From positions 26,549 to 90,548 of the IMG/VR virus record IMGVR_UViG_3300027763_002499: a DNA stretch of 64,000 bases. One strand, given 5' to 3'. Of this stretch, positions 57,037 to 64,000 are shown piece by piece. This stretch comes from a virus. The notes below the pieces were generated by a model, which had not been told where the DNA came from, ran no database searches, and saw only the letters and a list, made by a program, of their open reading frames with translations. Position 1 is the stretch's first letter. Every line of letters starts with the position of its first letter. The position numbers and the translations under genes are program-made.

Positions 57037-57261
57037 TTAACCACGAATTTCAAAGGCAAAATCAGTGCCTGTCCTAGTGACATAAATCTTACGACCATGC
57101 ACCGTAATGTAACCCCACTCGCCATCTTGGTAAATGTCATGTGGATCTTTTTCAAGTGTGACATTACGCACAATTTCACAAAAACCATTGCGCCATGTAG
57201 GCAGTTTTTGCTTAAAGTACCGGTCGTTATCACGTTGTACAATAAAGATTTTTGCTTTCAT
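57037..57261 (-). CDS. Small hypothetical protein, leaderless start
   Basis: A 74-aa strand-rich basic protein (MKAKIFIVQR...). The ATG begins 6 bases after TATAAT with no Shine-Dalgarno site, so the mRNA appears leaderless. First gene of a unit down to 56409. Confidence 0.68.
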   Translation of the reverse strand: MKAKIFIVQRDNDRYFKQKLPTWRNGFCEIVRNVTLEKDPHDIYQDGEWGYITVHGRKIYVTRTGTDFAFEIRG

Positions 57262-57267
57262 GTATTG

Positions 57268-57296
57268 ATTATACTGGTTCTACCCCAAATGGTCAA
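57268..57296 (-). promoter_or_regulatory. Sigma70-type promoter, leaderless
   Basis: TTGACC (57296-57291), 17-bp spacer, TATAAT (57273-57268); ATG at 57261. Confidence 0.85.
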
Positions 57297-57309
57297 CCAT
57301 TTAAAGAAA

Positions 57310-57332
57310 AACCCTACACAAGGTAGGGTTTG
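57310..57332 (-). terminator. Terminator hairpin (CCCTAC/GTAGGG type)
   Basis: AAACCCTAC / GTAGGGTTT with a 5-base loop, then TTCTTT on the minus strand. Same stem as the terminator at 12978-13004; a GTTG/CAAC hairpin precedes it. Confidence 0.82.
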
Positions 57333-57355
57333 TTGTATTTTTGCAACAAATCTGC

Positions 57356-57643
57356 TTATTTTTTAGGCAAATCCCTTGCTAATTGGTACCAGTCTGTGGC
57401 TTTTTTGTAGTTAAAATTTGGGTGCCTATACATATAATCTCGTTTGCGCTCTGCTATCTCTAGTGCATCTAACAAACGCATTTTGTCATTAAACGGAAGC
57501 GACATTAAGATACTGTTCATATCTGTAATGTCTAACATGTACTCTACCCACTTTTCCGTGGCTTTTATTTTGTGAAAGCTGGACTGCCCTTTATTATTGT
57601 TATTAGTAGCAGTGTATTTTTGAATAAAATTAATTGCTCGCAT
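57356..57643 (-). CDS. Hypothetical phage protein
   Basis: A 95-aa protein (MRAINFIQKY...), helical and basic, with NSILMSLPFNDKMRLLDALEIAERK. No family recognised. Strong RBS (AAGGAAGG), own promoter and terminator. Confidence 0.65.
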   Translation of the reverse strand: MRAINFIQKYTATNNNNKGQSSFHKIKATEKWVEYMLDITDMNSILMSLPFNDKMRLLDALEIAERKRDYMYRHPNFNYKKATDWYQLARDLPKK

Positions 57644-57672
57644 ACTAATCCTTCCTTGGTGGTTGAATTAGT

Positions 57673-57701
57673 ATTATACTACAAAACAAACCATTTGTCA
57701 A
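57673..57701 (-). promoter_or_regulatory. Consensus sigma70 promoter
   Basis: TTGACA (57701-57696), 17-bp spacer, TATAAT (57678-57673): perfect in boxes and spacing. Confidence 0.9.
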
Positions 57702-57703
57702 GT

Positions 57704-57979
57704 CTACTTGCTTAGACGTTCTAGGGCCAGAATTTCACTCAGTGACTTGGCCATGTCCTCATCGGGTGTGACAATGTGCAAGGATACTCGACTGATATCT
57801 TTGCGATTGTCATATGATGATACTCGAATAATAGTTCCACCTGCCGCAGGGATTACTTTGAAGTTGATTGAATCATCTGAGTCAACATCAATGTCCTCAT
57901 TTACATAAACGCTACCACTGACGGTTTCCTTGTCGTGGGTAAACAACCAATTACGAAGTTTTTCTTTGAACCAACTCAT
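57704..57979 (-). CDS. Conserved phage protein (MSWFKEK family)
   Basis: A 91-aa protein opening MSWFKEKLRNWLF and containing VIPAAGGTIIRVSSYD and SLHIVTPDED, similar to a small phage protein that starts MSWF. The frame continues upstream to 58126, but that part overlaps the next gene by 110 bases and is compositionally different, so the start at 57979 was chosen. Confidence 0.7.
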   Translation of the reverse strand: MSWFKEKLRNWLFTHDKETVSGSVYVNEDIDVDSDDSINFKVIPAAGGTIIRVSSYDNRKDISRVSLHIVTPDEDMAKSLSEILALERLSK

Positions 57980-58016
57980 GTGCATTTTCTTTCTTAAACC
58001 AATTGTTTCATTGTCA

Positions 58017-58244
58017 TCATAACGATTGAGTCGTTGACTCATTGGCTTGGGTTGTAGACCGGGTCTCGTCCTCGGCCCAAACCGTCCATTCGCCATACTC
58101 TTTTTTGAAGCATAACCACCGCTCATAATCTATCCTTACATCTACCGGGTAAAATTCTAGGCTCTCACCAATGACTGCTAACAAACCGGGATTCATGCCG
58201 CGTGAAGCATGGTACAGGTTTGGAAATTCTAATTTATATGACAT
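58017..58244 (-). CDS. Hypothetical phage protein, near-leaderless start
   Basis: A 75-aa protein (MSYKLEFPNL...) with FYPVDVRIDYERWLCFKKEYGEWTVWAED. No family recognised. The ATG is 8 bases after a TATAAT with no Shine-Dalgarno site. Confidence 0.62.
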   Translation of the reverse strand: MSYKLEFPNLYHASRGMNPGLLAVIGESLEFYPVDVRIDYERWLCFKKEYGEWTVWAEDETRSTTQANESTTQSL

Positions 58245-58252
58245 TGTCAACA

Positions 58253-58282
58253 ATTATAGTTTATATGCAATAACATTGTCAA
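58253..58282 (-). promoter_or_regulatory. Sigma70-type promoter
   Basis: TTGACA (58282-58277), 18-bp spacer, TATAAT (58258-58253). The only candidate here with an 18-bp spacer. Confidence 0.75.
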
Positions 58283-58294
58283 CATTGAATTTGC

Positions 58295-58828
58295 CTAAAG
58301 TTCAAGACTTGAACCACGAGCTTTTTTGTAAAAGATGTGTCGTCCAATTTGTGCTATCTTGTACGACTTGTCAGCCCAGTAAGGATCCTTGATGTAGTCA
58401 GCATGATAAAACAAACTGTTTTCTAAACTGGCAACTCTGTGTCCTTGTAGTACGTCTCGAGCAATGAACAAGCTTTCATTCCAGGATTCCTGATCAGGCT
58501 TGGGAAGTGTTTTGAGTCTGGTCCAGGAAAATTGATCCTTGGAGTAAACAACCTCACAAACACTCTTGCCCCAGTGGCCAGTCTTCAATCTATTCATGGT
58601 GATATGGCCCACTGCATACTTGCCAACTCGATCCTCAATGCCTGCTTCGTAATAGATGTTTTTGGTCATGCAATCCACATCTGCAGAAGTAAGAGCAATA
58701 CCTTGATTGGTTTTGACAATGTGATTAAGGTCTTGAACCTGTGCTTGAATGTTTTCGAGTTGGTCCTCTAAACGAATCATAAAAATTACTGCCACACCCA
58801 CACATACTGCTGTAATACATCGGTCCAT
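58295..58828 (-). CDS. SleB-type cell-wall hydrolase with membrane anchor
   Basis: A 177-aa protein: a short hydrophobic N-terminus (ITAVCVGVAVIFMI) likely a signal anchor, a coiled segment, then a Hydrolase_2/SleB domain from about 53: CMTKNIYYEAGIEDRVGKYAVGHITMNRL with the catalytic Glu, VCEVVY, FSWTRL and FYHADYIK. The second such enzyme in the window; its loop after YYEA is altered (GIEDR for SRGEG). May serve in virion entry or lysis. Own promoter. Confidence 0.82.
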   Translation of the reverse strand: MDRCITAVCVGVAVIFMIRLEDQLENIQAQVQDLNHIVKTNQGIALTSADVDCMTKNIYYEAGIEDRVGKYAVGHITMNRLKTGHWGKSVCEVVYSKDQFSWTRLKTLPKPDQESWNESLFIARDVLQGHRVASLENSLFYHADYIKDPYWADKSYKIAQIGRHIFYKKARGSSLEL

Positions 58829-58857
58829 ATCTACCTCGAGTAAATTGATAAGTGTCT

Positions 58858-58886
58858 AGTATAGCATGAAATTTGTTTGTGGTCAA
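58858..58886 (-). promoter_or_regulatory. Sigma70-type promoter
   Basis: TTGACC (58886-58881), 17-bp spacer, TATACT (58863-58858), 30 bases before the hydrolase ATG. Confidence 0.78.
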
Positions 58887-58890
58887 TGAA

Positions 58891-58912
58891 AAAGGCTTCC
58901 GAAGAAGCCTTT
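58891..58912 (-). terminator. Terminator of the first tail-fibre-like gene
   Basis: AAAGGCTTC / GAAGCCTTT with a 4-base loop followed by TTTC on the minus strand. Nearly the same as the terminator at 61850-61874 after the paralogous gene. Confidence 0.88.
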
Positions 58913-58934
58913 CTATTTGTGGTTAAGATAGTTA

Positions 58935-58988
58935 TTAGAATGTAATTGACCCTGAACCAACTGTGGTCCATTTGTAAATTCTATAACC
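58935..58988 (-). repeat. 54-bp segment shared with 61896-61949
   Basis: The last 18 codons of the two tail-fibre-like genes match with one mismatch in 54 bases, and the terminators behind them also match. Likely a homology block for recombination between the two genes. Confidence 0.9.
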
Positions 58989-61073
58989 ACCTGCTACTGT
59001 AATATCAGGTGATCCTGTAGTGGACGTTGCGGCTGCGTATGTGTCTGGGTAACGAACGACAACAATACCAGATCCGCCTGATCCTTGGGAGCCACCGCCA
59101 CCGCCACCTGTGTTTGGTGTAGCTGAAGAATATGCATTACCGCCGCCGCCTAGGCCTCCTACACCCTGTGTACCAGAACCACTTTCTGTCATACCACCAC
59201 CGCCACCGGCATAGTAAGTAGGTGTTCCTGTGATAGAATTTTGTATACCTATGCCACCATCGCCGCCTTTAAGTGATTGGGCATTTGAACCTGCTGCGCC
59301 TGCACCACCACCACCACCGCCGCCAGAATCTCCGGATTGAATTCGTCCTGTTCCACCAGCGTTACCTTGCCCGGCAGTGCCTGCACCGCCAGGCATTTGT
59401 GCTCCGCCACCCCCTCCGGAACCTCCAGCTAGACCAGTAGCATAAGTATTTCCGCCACCACCGCCTCCGATAGCAGTTATTGAACTAAAGACAGAATTTG
59501 ATCCATTGTAACCGATAACTCCGGGAAAAGAAGCTTCTGGTGCGGTACGGCCTATTCCACCTGCACCTACCGTAATAGCGTAAGGAGTTCCAGCAGTGAC
59601 GCTTGTACTACCTGCTCGATATCCTCCGGCGCCGCCGCCACCTGAAAAGAAATTTCCAGCGCCGCCGCCACCGGCGACTACAAGATATTCCAATGTGGAT
59701 GGAGGAGGAGGAGCCACATAACTTGATATCACCATACCACTGCCTGTGCCACCCATTGTGATACCTGATGGGATAACTGCGCCCGTTGATGTACCGGTTG
59801 TAGTTGAAGCCGCTGTGTATGTAGGTGTTGCTGTAGCTGTGTTAGCTGTTAACGATGGGGTTGCTACAGTAAGGGTACTCGTTGCACCTGTCAATGAAAG
59901 TGCCGCATCACTCCAAGAGCCGGCCCCATCAGTCAAAGCAGTAGCTGATGCATAACTAAAATTATATCCACCAACTGTATACGTGCCTGTCATAGTTCCA
60001 TCTGTTGGTAATTTTGCAAATACTATATCATTATTTCCGCCGCTTGTGGCCGCATTATTTTTACCAGTAATATACATTATTGAATTTTTAACAAATATAC
60101 CATAACATTCAGCATACCACGCTGTTGGTCCAAATTGACGTTGCCATTGCAATGTTCCACTGGAATCATATTTTACAATAACAAATTTAGTTAGGCCAGA
60201 AATGGATGCACTGGTAGCAAGATATATATTCCCAGAGTCATCACTTGATAAATTAACATCTCCATTGCCAGTCGAACTAAGCGATCGTTGCCATTGTCTA
60301 GTACCACTAGAATTATATTTTGCTATAAAATATCCGCCACCTTGTTGATAAGCACCAACGTAAACATTGCCCGAGCTATCTGTTACTATACCGGTACCAA
60401 TATTACCAGAACTATTACCAAATTGACGTTGCCATTGTAGTGTTCCAGTTGAATCGTATTTTGCTATAACTGCATCTACTGTTGTACTACCGCTGGCAGT
60501 GCCACCTTGATACCAGCCCACTATATAAACGTTATTAGAAGAGTCAGTGGTTATTTTTACAGGAGCTTTTCTGTAAAAATTTGAAGCATCCTTTAGACTT
60601 CTTTGCCATTGTATTGCGCCAGTCGAATCAAACTTGGCCAATGAAATAAAACCAACATCAGTGCCATCGCTGGCCTCTCCTGCTACATAGATGTAATTGG
60701 CGCTATCTACAGCTACCGCTGCCGCACTAGAATTACCTACAGTTTTCTGCCATTGTTTATTGCCACTTGAATCGTATTTTACTAAACCTATGCCGCTGTT
60801 GCCGCCAAGATATATATTACTTGATGAATCAATTGCTATAGATCGAGCATTAAAACCCTGTGTACCTAACGTCCGTTGCCATTGTATTGTGCCACTTGAA
60901 TTATATTTGGCAACAAAATAGCCTTCTTGGGCTGTATTGCCGCCACAGATATAAATGTTCCCAGAAGAGTCAGTTACAGCACCATTTGCCTGTTCACTAA
61001 CCGGTCCTGATAATGTTGCAATAAAACACGTTTCTCCAGCCGCTGTTGCTTGTCCGCCTATAATAAATCCCAT
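58935..61073 (-). CDS. Tail-fibre-like protein: propeller repeats, Gly-rich domain
   Basis: A 712-aa protein. Residues 30-365 contain about eight SBBP-like repeats (pattern AKYDSSGTxQWQRxxG then D-S-S-G-N-I-Y), probably a beta-propeller. A Thr/Ala-rich linker (390-460) leads to a glycine-rich domain (465-670, many GGGG runs) like the tips of phage fibres, ending GGYRIYKWTTVGSGSITF. This resembles receptor-binding or decoration proteins. Paralogue of the gene at the window end. RBS AAAGGAA. Confidence 0.8.
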   Translation of the reverse strand: MGFIIGGQATAAGETCFIATLSGPVSEQANGAVTDSSGNIYICGGNTAQEGYFVAKYNSSGTIQWQRTLGTQGFNARSIAIDSSSNIYLGGNSGIGLVKYDSSGNKQWQKTVGNSSAAAVAVDSANYIYVAGEASDGTDVGFISLAKFDSTGAIQWQRSLKDASNFYRKAPVKITTDSSNNVYIVGWYQGGTASGSTTVDAVIAKYDSTGTLQWQRQFGNSSGNIGTGIVTDSSGNVYVGAYQQGGGYFIAKYNSSGTRQWQRSLSSTGNGDVNLSSDDSGNIYLATSASISGLTKFVIVKYDSSGTLQWQRQFGPTAWYAECYGIFVKNSIMYITGKNNAATSGGNNDIVFAKLPTDGTMTGTYTVGGYNFSYASATALTDGAGSWSDAALSLTGATSTLTVATPSLTANTATATPTYTAASTTTGTSTGAVIPSGITMGGTGSGMVISSYVAPPPPSTLEYLVVAGGGGAGNFFSGGGGAGGYRAGSTSVTAGTPYAITVGAGGIGRTAPEASFPGVIGYNGSNSVFSSITAIGGGGGGNTYATGLAGGSGGGGGAQMPGGAGTAGQGNAGGTGRIQSGDSGGGGGGGAGAAGSNAQSLKGGDGGIGIQNSITGTPTYYAGGGGGMTESGSGTQGVGGLGGGGNAYSSATPNTGGGGGGSQGSGGSGIVVVRYPDTYAAATSTTGSPDITVAGGYRIYKWTTVGSGSITF

Positions 61074-61091
61074 GATTGTTTCCTTTTAATT

Positions 61092-61111
61092 ATGGCAACT
61101 TACAGTGCCAT
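61092..61111 (-). other. Short hairpin between late genes
   Basis: ATGGCA / TGCCAT with an 8-base loop, upstream of the 58935-61073 gene. A similar ATGGCAG/CTGCCAT hairpin is at 61797-61819. Function unknown; possibly mRNA 5' stabilisation. Confidence 0.5.
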
Positions 61112-61130
61112 TGATGTCCTTATTTAGTTG

Positions 61131-61715
61131 TTACATCCAAAGTAACAGACCTTGGCTGCTTAACAGTATGCCAACACCTGCTACCACAAAGCTACCCCAG
61201 AATAGTGGCATGCTGACAGCAAGAATACTGGCACTTAGTAGCACAATGCTCATTTGGTACGCTGTACTGGCATAACCCAACCATGGACTACGCAACTTGG
61301 CAGCATCACGTTCGGCTTCCAATGCACGAGCCTTGACCATCAATTCCTTCTTGCCATCTTTGGGTTCGTTTTCATAACGATCAATTTTGGCAGTGAGTTC
61401 TTCTGCACGTTTTTTATCACCTGCTCGTACAGCATCATCACGAGCATACTCAGCCATGGTCTGTTTCATACTCTTGGCTTGATAAAAGGCCCATGTGTCA
61501 TTGGCCTTGATTGTGTTGTTTAAAATCAAACTGCTGTAACTGCCAGCAAAATAAGAATTCACGGCCAGCAATAGTGCAAACACATTGATTACAAGACCTG
61601 CTTTGTCTTTGATCTTGGCTTCGCGTTCACTGCGTGAGCCAACTGGCGGCTTGGGTGCATCCGGATCCTTGGGTGTTTTGTTTATTAAGTTTAATACTGA
61701 ATCTATTAGTGCCAT
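61131..61715 (-). CDS. DUF4337 membrane protein
   Basis: A 194-aa protein matching DUF4337: KIKDKAGLVINVFALLLAVNSY, LNNTIKANDTWAFYQAKS, ERDAAKLRSPWLGYAS and two C-terminal membrane helices. About four hydrophobic segments in total. Known from bacteria and phages; function unknown. Sits between the two tail-fibre-like genes with RBS AAGGAAAG. Confidence 0.85.
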   Translation of the reverse strand: MALIDSVLNLINKTPKDPDAPKPPVGSRSEREAKIKDKAGLVINVFALLLAVNSYFAGSYSSLILNNTIKANDTWAFYQAKSMKQTMAEYARDDAVRAGDKKRAEELTAKIDRYENEPKDGKKELMVKARALEAERDAAKLRSPWLGYASTAYQMSIVLLSASILAVSMPLFWGSFVVAGVGILLSSQGLLLWM

Positions 61716-61724
61716 TTTCTTTCC

Positions 61725-61778
61725 TTATTTGCTGTGTTTGCCGCCACATACAGGGCATTCTTCTTGTGTTGGGTACAT
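61725..61778 (-). CDS. 17-aa zinc-knuckle mini-protein
   Basis: A 17-codon gene (MYPTQEECPVCGGKHSK) with a strong RBS (AAGGAG) and CPVCGGKH, a single CxxC...H knuckle. It ends 10 bases before the DUF4337 start. Too short for similarity arguments, but the RBS and position support expression. Confidence 0.5.
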   Translation of the reverse strand: MYPTQEECPVCGGKHSK

Positions 61779-61796
61779 GCTATGTTCTCCTTGAAT

Positions 61797-61819
61797 ATGG
61801 CAGATATCTATACTGCCAT
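61797..61819 (-). other. Short hairpin in a late leader
   Basis: ATGGCAG / CTGCCAT with a 9-base loop, in the leader of the 17-aa gene, similar to 61092-61111. Confidence 0.5.
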
Positions 61820-61833
61820 TGTTGTATCACTGG

Positions 61834-61841
61834 TATTTATA
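61834..61841 (-). promoter_or_regulatory. T4-like late promoter candidate
   Basis: TATAAATA on the minus strand, identical to the T4 late promoter -10 consensus, just after the terminator at 61850-61874 and before the 17-aa and DUF4337 genes. No -35 box, as expected for late promoters. A weaker match (ACTAAATA) precedes the gene at 61073. Confidence 0.5.
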
Positions 61842-61849
61842 TAAAAAGG

Positions 61850-61874
61850 AAAAAGGCTTCCGGAGAAGCCTTTT
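61850..61874 (-). terminator. Terminator of the second tail-fibre-like gene
   Basis: AAAAAGGCTTC / GAAGCCTTTTT stem with a 4-base loop (CGGA on the plus strand) and a T-run on the minus strand. Matches the terminator at 58891-58912. Confidence 0.9.
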
Positions 61875-61895
61875 TGTTTGTGGGTAAAGTAATTG

Positions 61896-61949
61896 TTAGA
61901 ATGTAATTGACCCGGAACCAACTGTGGTCCATTTGTAAATTCTATAACC
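61896..61949 (-). repeat. 54-bp segment shared with 58935-58988
   Basis: Partner of the segment at the end of the first tail-fibre-like gene; one mismatch in 54 bases. Confidence 0.9.
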
Positions 61950-64000
61950 GTCACTAACAACTGGATACCCAGCGGCTAACCCGGTTGTACTTGCGGCTGC
62001 TGCCACAGAGGAAGGAGTTCTCAGTATCACAACACCAGAGCCACCCGCGGCACCATTGCCTTGTTGACCGCTACCGCCGCCACCACTACCGGTATTGACT
62101 GCTCCAGCGGTGGCGCTCGCGCCAGTTGTGCCGCCATTGCCGCCTATACCACTACCACCTGCACCACCTGCACCACCGTAATTACTGCCACCACCACCAC
62201 CACCAGCATAGGTTACCGAGCTTCCGCTAATTGTTGATGTAATACCAATGCCGCCTGCGCCACCTGTATTATCGAGAGTGCCTGTACCACCAACACCGCC
62301 TGCACCACCGCCGCCGCCACCAGCGTAATTTGAGGAGCTTCGACCACCATCAAAACCCTGCCCTGCTGTTCCAGATCCTTTATTAGAGTTGGCATGTCCG
62401 CCACCACCACCACCTGAACCGCCACTTAAACCAAGACCAAATGGACTGGCACCACCACCACCACCTATCGCAGTGGTCAAGCCTGTAACGGTGCTATTTG
62501 TACCGCTAGTACCAACGCCAAAAGTTCCACCACCTGCACCACCACCACCAACGGTAACCGCGTAAGTGGTCCCGGCCACATAGGTTGTAGAGCCAGTGAC
62601 AACACCACCTGCACCACCGCCAGATGCGCCATACCCACCACCACCGCCACCACCTGCTACCATGAGATAGTCTATCATGACCGGTGGTACATAACTTGAT
62701 ATCACCATGCCTGTGCCTGTGCCACCCATGAAGGCTCCAAATGGTCCTGAAGCGCCAGCTGATGAAATCGTAGTCACTGAAGTTGACAATGATGGTGTTT
62801 GTAATGTGTATCCGGCTGGTGTTCCTACTGATCCTGCATCTGTTGTTTCAGTAACTGAAATAGTAGAAGAAGTTAATGTAGGTGTTGTAGAAGATATACT
62901 AGAAGCCGCATATACATAACTATAACCACCAACTGTATAAGTTCCTGTTGATGTGCCATCTAAAGATAATCTAGCAAAGAATACTTTGTCAGAACCACTT
63001 GCACTTGTTATACCGGCAATGTTAATCCCACTACCGTTAACAGCAATACTTTCTACAGTCATTGCAGTTGATGCATGACTTATAGTTCTTTGCCATTGTA
63101 AAGAGCCCGAACTATCATGCTTGAATATACCAATTTTACTTGTAGAATCTGTTGTATTGCTAGCAGAATAGATATTACCAGACGTATCTATTCCTAAATA
63201 TTGGCCAGCAGTCCCTGCTCTTTGCCATTCCACAACCCCTGAACTATTAAATTTAACAATTTGCTTGGTAGGATAGCCGATGCCAATGTAAAGATTACCT
63301 GAACTATCTACCGCTGTGCTTGATGGCTGACCTGGGTAAATATTATTAGTTCCGTCACCTACCGAAGTCATCCATTGTAATACTCCCGAGCTATTAGTTT
63401 TAAATCCAAACGGTCTGGCTAGTCCAGTTGCTGTTGTGTAACCAGAACCGTATACATTTCCAGAACTATCTACTGTTAAAGACCCACTTGCAACAAGACT
63501 TGTAGCAGAATATTTTTTACCCCATTGAACAGTGCCCGAAGTATTTAATTTAAACAGTACTATTGCTCCAGACCTTGTACCACTAACATAAAGGTTATCT
63601 GAACTATCTATATAGAATCCAAGATTACTTATGCCTGCATTACCTGCATCACGTATATATCTTTGCCATTGCAGTGTACCAGAACTATCGTATTTGAATA
63701 CAACAATTGAACCGACTCGGCCAACACCTGCGCCATAAGCCTCAGACGCAAAATAATAGTTACCTGAACTATCAACTCCAGATACTACACCACTATTAGA
63801 TAAAGTGCCTGCCATGTCGTCTTGTTTTCCAGCCTGCCATTGTGCTGTTCCAGAAGAGTTGAGTTTTATTATTCTATTATCAAATCCCGTCATAGCATTC
63901 ATATAAATGTTGTTTGAACTATCAACATTTATATGAACTTGTTTCATATTTGTTCCATATACACCAATGATGCTGGCCACCGGTGGCACCACTGTTCCGC
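61896..64000 (-). CDS. Tail-fibre-like protein, paralogue, 5' end off window
   Basis: At least 700 codons, open to the right window edge; the first in-frame start (GTG near 63992) has open codons before it, so the gene probably begins outside. Residues up to about 345 hold SBBP-like repeats (FKYDSSGTLQWQR, VDSSGNxY), then a Ser/Thr-rich linker and a glycine-rich domain (about 445-655) ending GYRIYKWTTVGSGSITF. The C-terminal end and terminator match the neighbouring paralogue almost base for base, while repeats and Gly-rich loops differ. Confidence 0.8.
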   Translation of the reverse strand, partial: GTVVPPVASIIGVYGTNMKQVHINVDSSNNIYMNAMTGFDNRIIKLNSSGTAQWQAGKQDDMAGTLSNSGVVSGVDSSGNYYFASEAYGAGVGRVGSIVVFKYDSSGTLQWQRYIRDAGNAGISNLGFYIDSSDNLYVSGTRSGAIVLFKLNTSGTVQWGKKYSATSLVASGSLTVDSSGNVYGSGYTTATGLARPFGFKTNSSGVLQWMTSVGDGTNNIYPGQPSSTAVDSSGNLYIGIGYPTKQIVKFNSSGVVEWQRAGTAGQYLGIDTSGNIYSASNTTDSTSKIGIFKHDSSGSLQWQRTISHASTAMTVESIAVNGSGINIAGITSASGSDKVFFARLSLDGTSTGTYTVGGYSYVYAASSISSTTPTLTSSTISVTETTDAGSVGTPAGYTLQTPSLSTSVTTISSAGASGPFGAFMGGTGTGMVISSYVPPVMIDYLMVAGGGGGGGYGASGGGAGGVVTGSTTYVAGTTYAVTVGGGGAGGGTFGVGTSGTNSTVTGLTTAIGGGGGASPFGLGLSGGSGGGGGGHANSNKGSGTAGQGFDGGRSSSNYAGGGGGGAGGVGGTGTLDNTGGAGGIGITSTISGSSVTYAGGGGGGSNYGGAGGAGGSGIGGNGGTTGASATAGAVNTGSGGGGSGQQGNGAAGGSGVVILRTPSSVAAAASTTGLAAGYPVVSDGYRIYKWTTVGSGSITF

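Noticed and set aside
57980-58126. Longer N-terminus of the MSWF-type gene
   Set aside because: It overlaps the next gene by 110 bases and the added residues are low-complexity basic; the internal ATG fits the family start.
59050-62700. CRISPR-like repeats
   Set aside because: The repeated GCC/ACC-rich units encode glycine runs in two tail-fibre-like proteins and have no uniform repeat-spacer spacing.
58935-64000. Diversity-generating retroelement target
   Set aside because: No reverse transcriptase or template-repeat pair is visible in the window.
1-64000. tRNA or other structured RNA genes
   Set aside because: Gaps are short and none shows a cloverleaf or other known RNA pattern by eye; a covariance search was not possible.

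Overview
This window is a 64 kb internal stretch of a large tailed-phage genome, probably a myovirus-like phage of a Gram-negative bacterium. The evidence is phage-style gene packing (mostly ATGA-type overlaps, nearly everything on the minus strand), a T4-like set of accessory genes (GroES-like co-chaperonin, ATP-dependent DNA ligase, dCMP deaminase, DexA-like exonuclease), many small conserved phage proteins, two SleB-type cell-wall hydrolases, and long repeat-rich tail-fibre-like proteins at the right end. A BPSL0761-like gene and consensus sigma70 promoters fit a proteobacterial, perhaps freshwater betaproteobacterial, host; this host guess is weak. Terminase, capsid, polymerase and integrase genes are not in the window.

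Layout (transcription runs right to left unless stated). 1-5640: metabolism and chaperone genes (GroES-like, a stand-alone DnaE-like fragment, A-type Fe-S carrier, QueD-like, exonuclease, dCMP deaminase). 5695-6261: one plus-strand alpha/beta hydrolase. 6258-13949: small phage genes in several short operons, with a PD-(D/E)XK-like nuclease, a ParB-like protein and one gene interrupted by an in-frame stop. 14024-14581: plus-strand HNH endonuclease. 14593-18547: peptidase-G2-like protein, MTA/SAH-type nucleosidase, adenine phosphoribosyltransferase, SprT-like protease, HAD-like protein. 18531-24307: a proteostasis and translation block (ClpS, Hsp20, bS21, full-length ClpX) followed by membrane, nuclease-like, cell-wall hydrolase and P-loop genes. 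24427-25933: FG-GAP lipoprotein operon.

25996-48856 is the standout: about 23 kb holding ten radical SAM proteins in three architectures, a NodU/TobZ-type carbamoyltransferase, a 2OG-Fe(II) Asp/Asn-hydroxylase-like protein, two tandem SGNH hydrolases, three copies of an unrecognised domain marked by the motif FGD-x(2,3)-L-x-Y-x(3)-GK (one fused to a radical SAM core), an unknown 461-aa protein, a 33-aa basic peptide gene and a secreted nuclease. Genes overlap or are separated by a few bases, so most of it looks like one transcription unit starting at a promoter near 47570. The Fe-S carrier at 1814-2152 and the nucleosidase plus APRT pair at 15455-16562 could supply clusters and recycle 5'-deoxyadenosine for these enzymes.

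48917-58828: about 27 mostly small conserved phage genes plus a Bax-inhibitor-1 membrane protein and DNA ligase, cut into short units by sigma70 promoters. 58935-64000: two paralogous tail-fibre-like proteins (beta-propeller-like repeats, glycine-rich domain, shared C-terminus), a DUF4337 membrane protein and a 17-aa zinc-knuckle peptide, with one T4-like late promoter candidate.

Regulation is unusually readable: twenty promoter candidates, nineteen with an exact 17-bp spacer. Several place the start codon 5-8 bases after the -10 element, implying leaderless mRNAs, and some overlap the terminator hairpin of the preceding unit.
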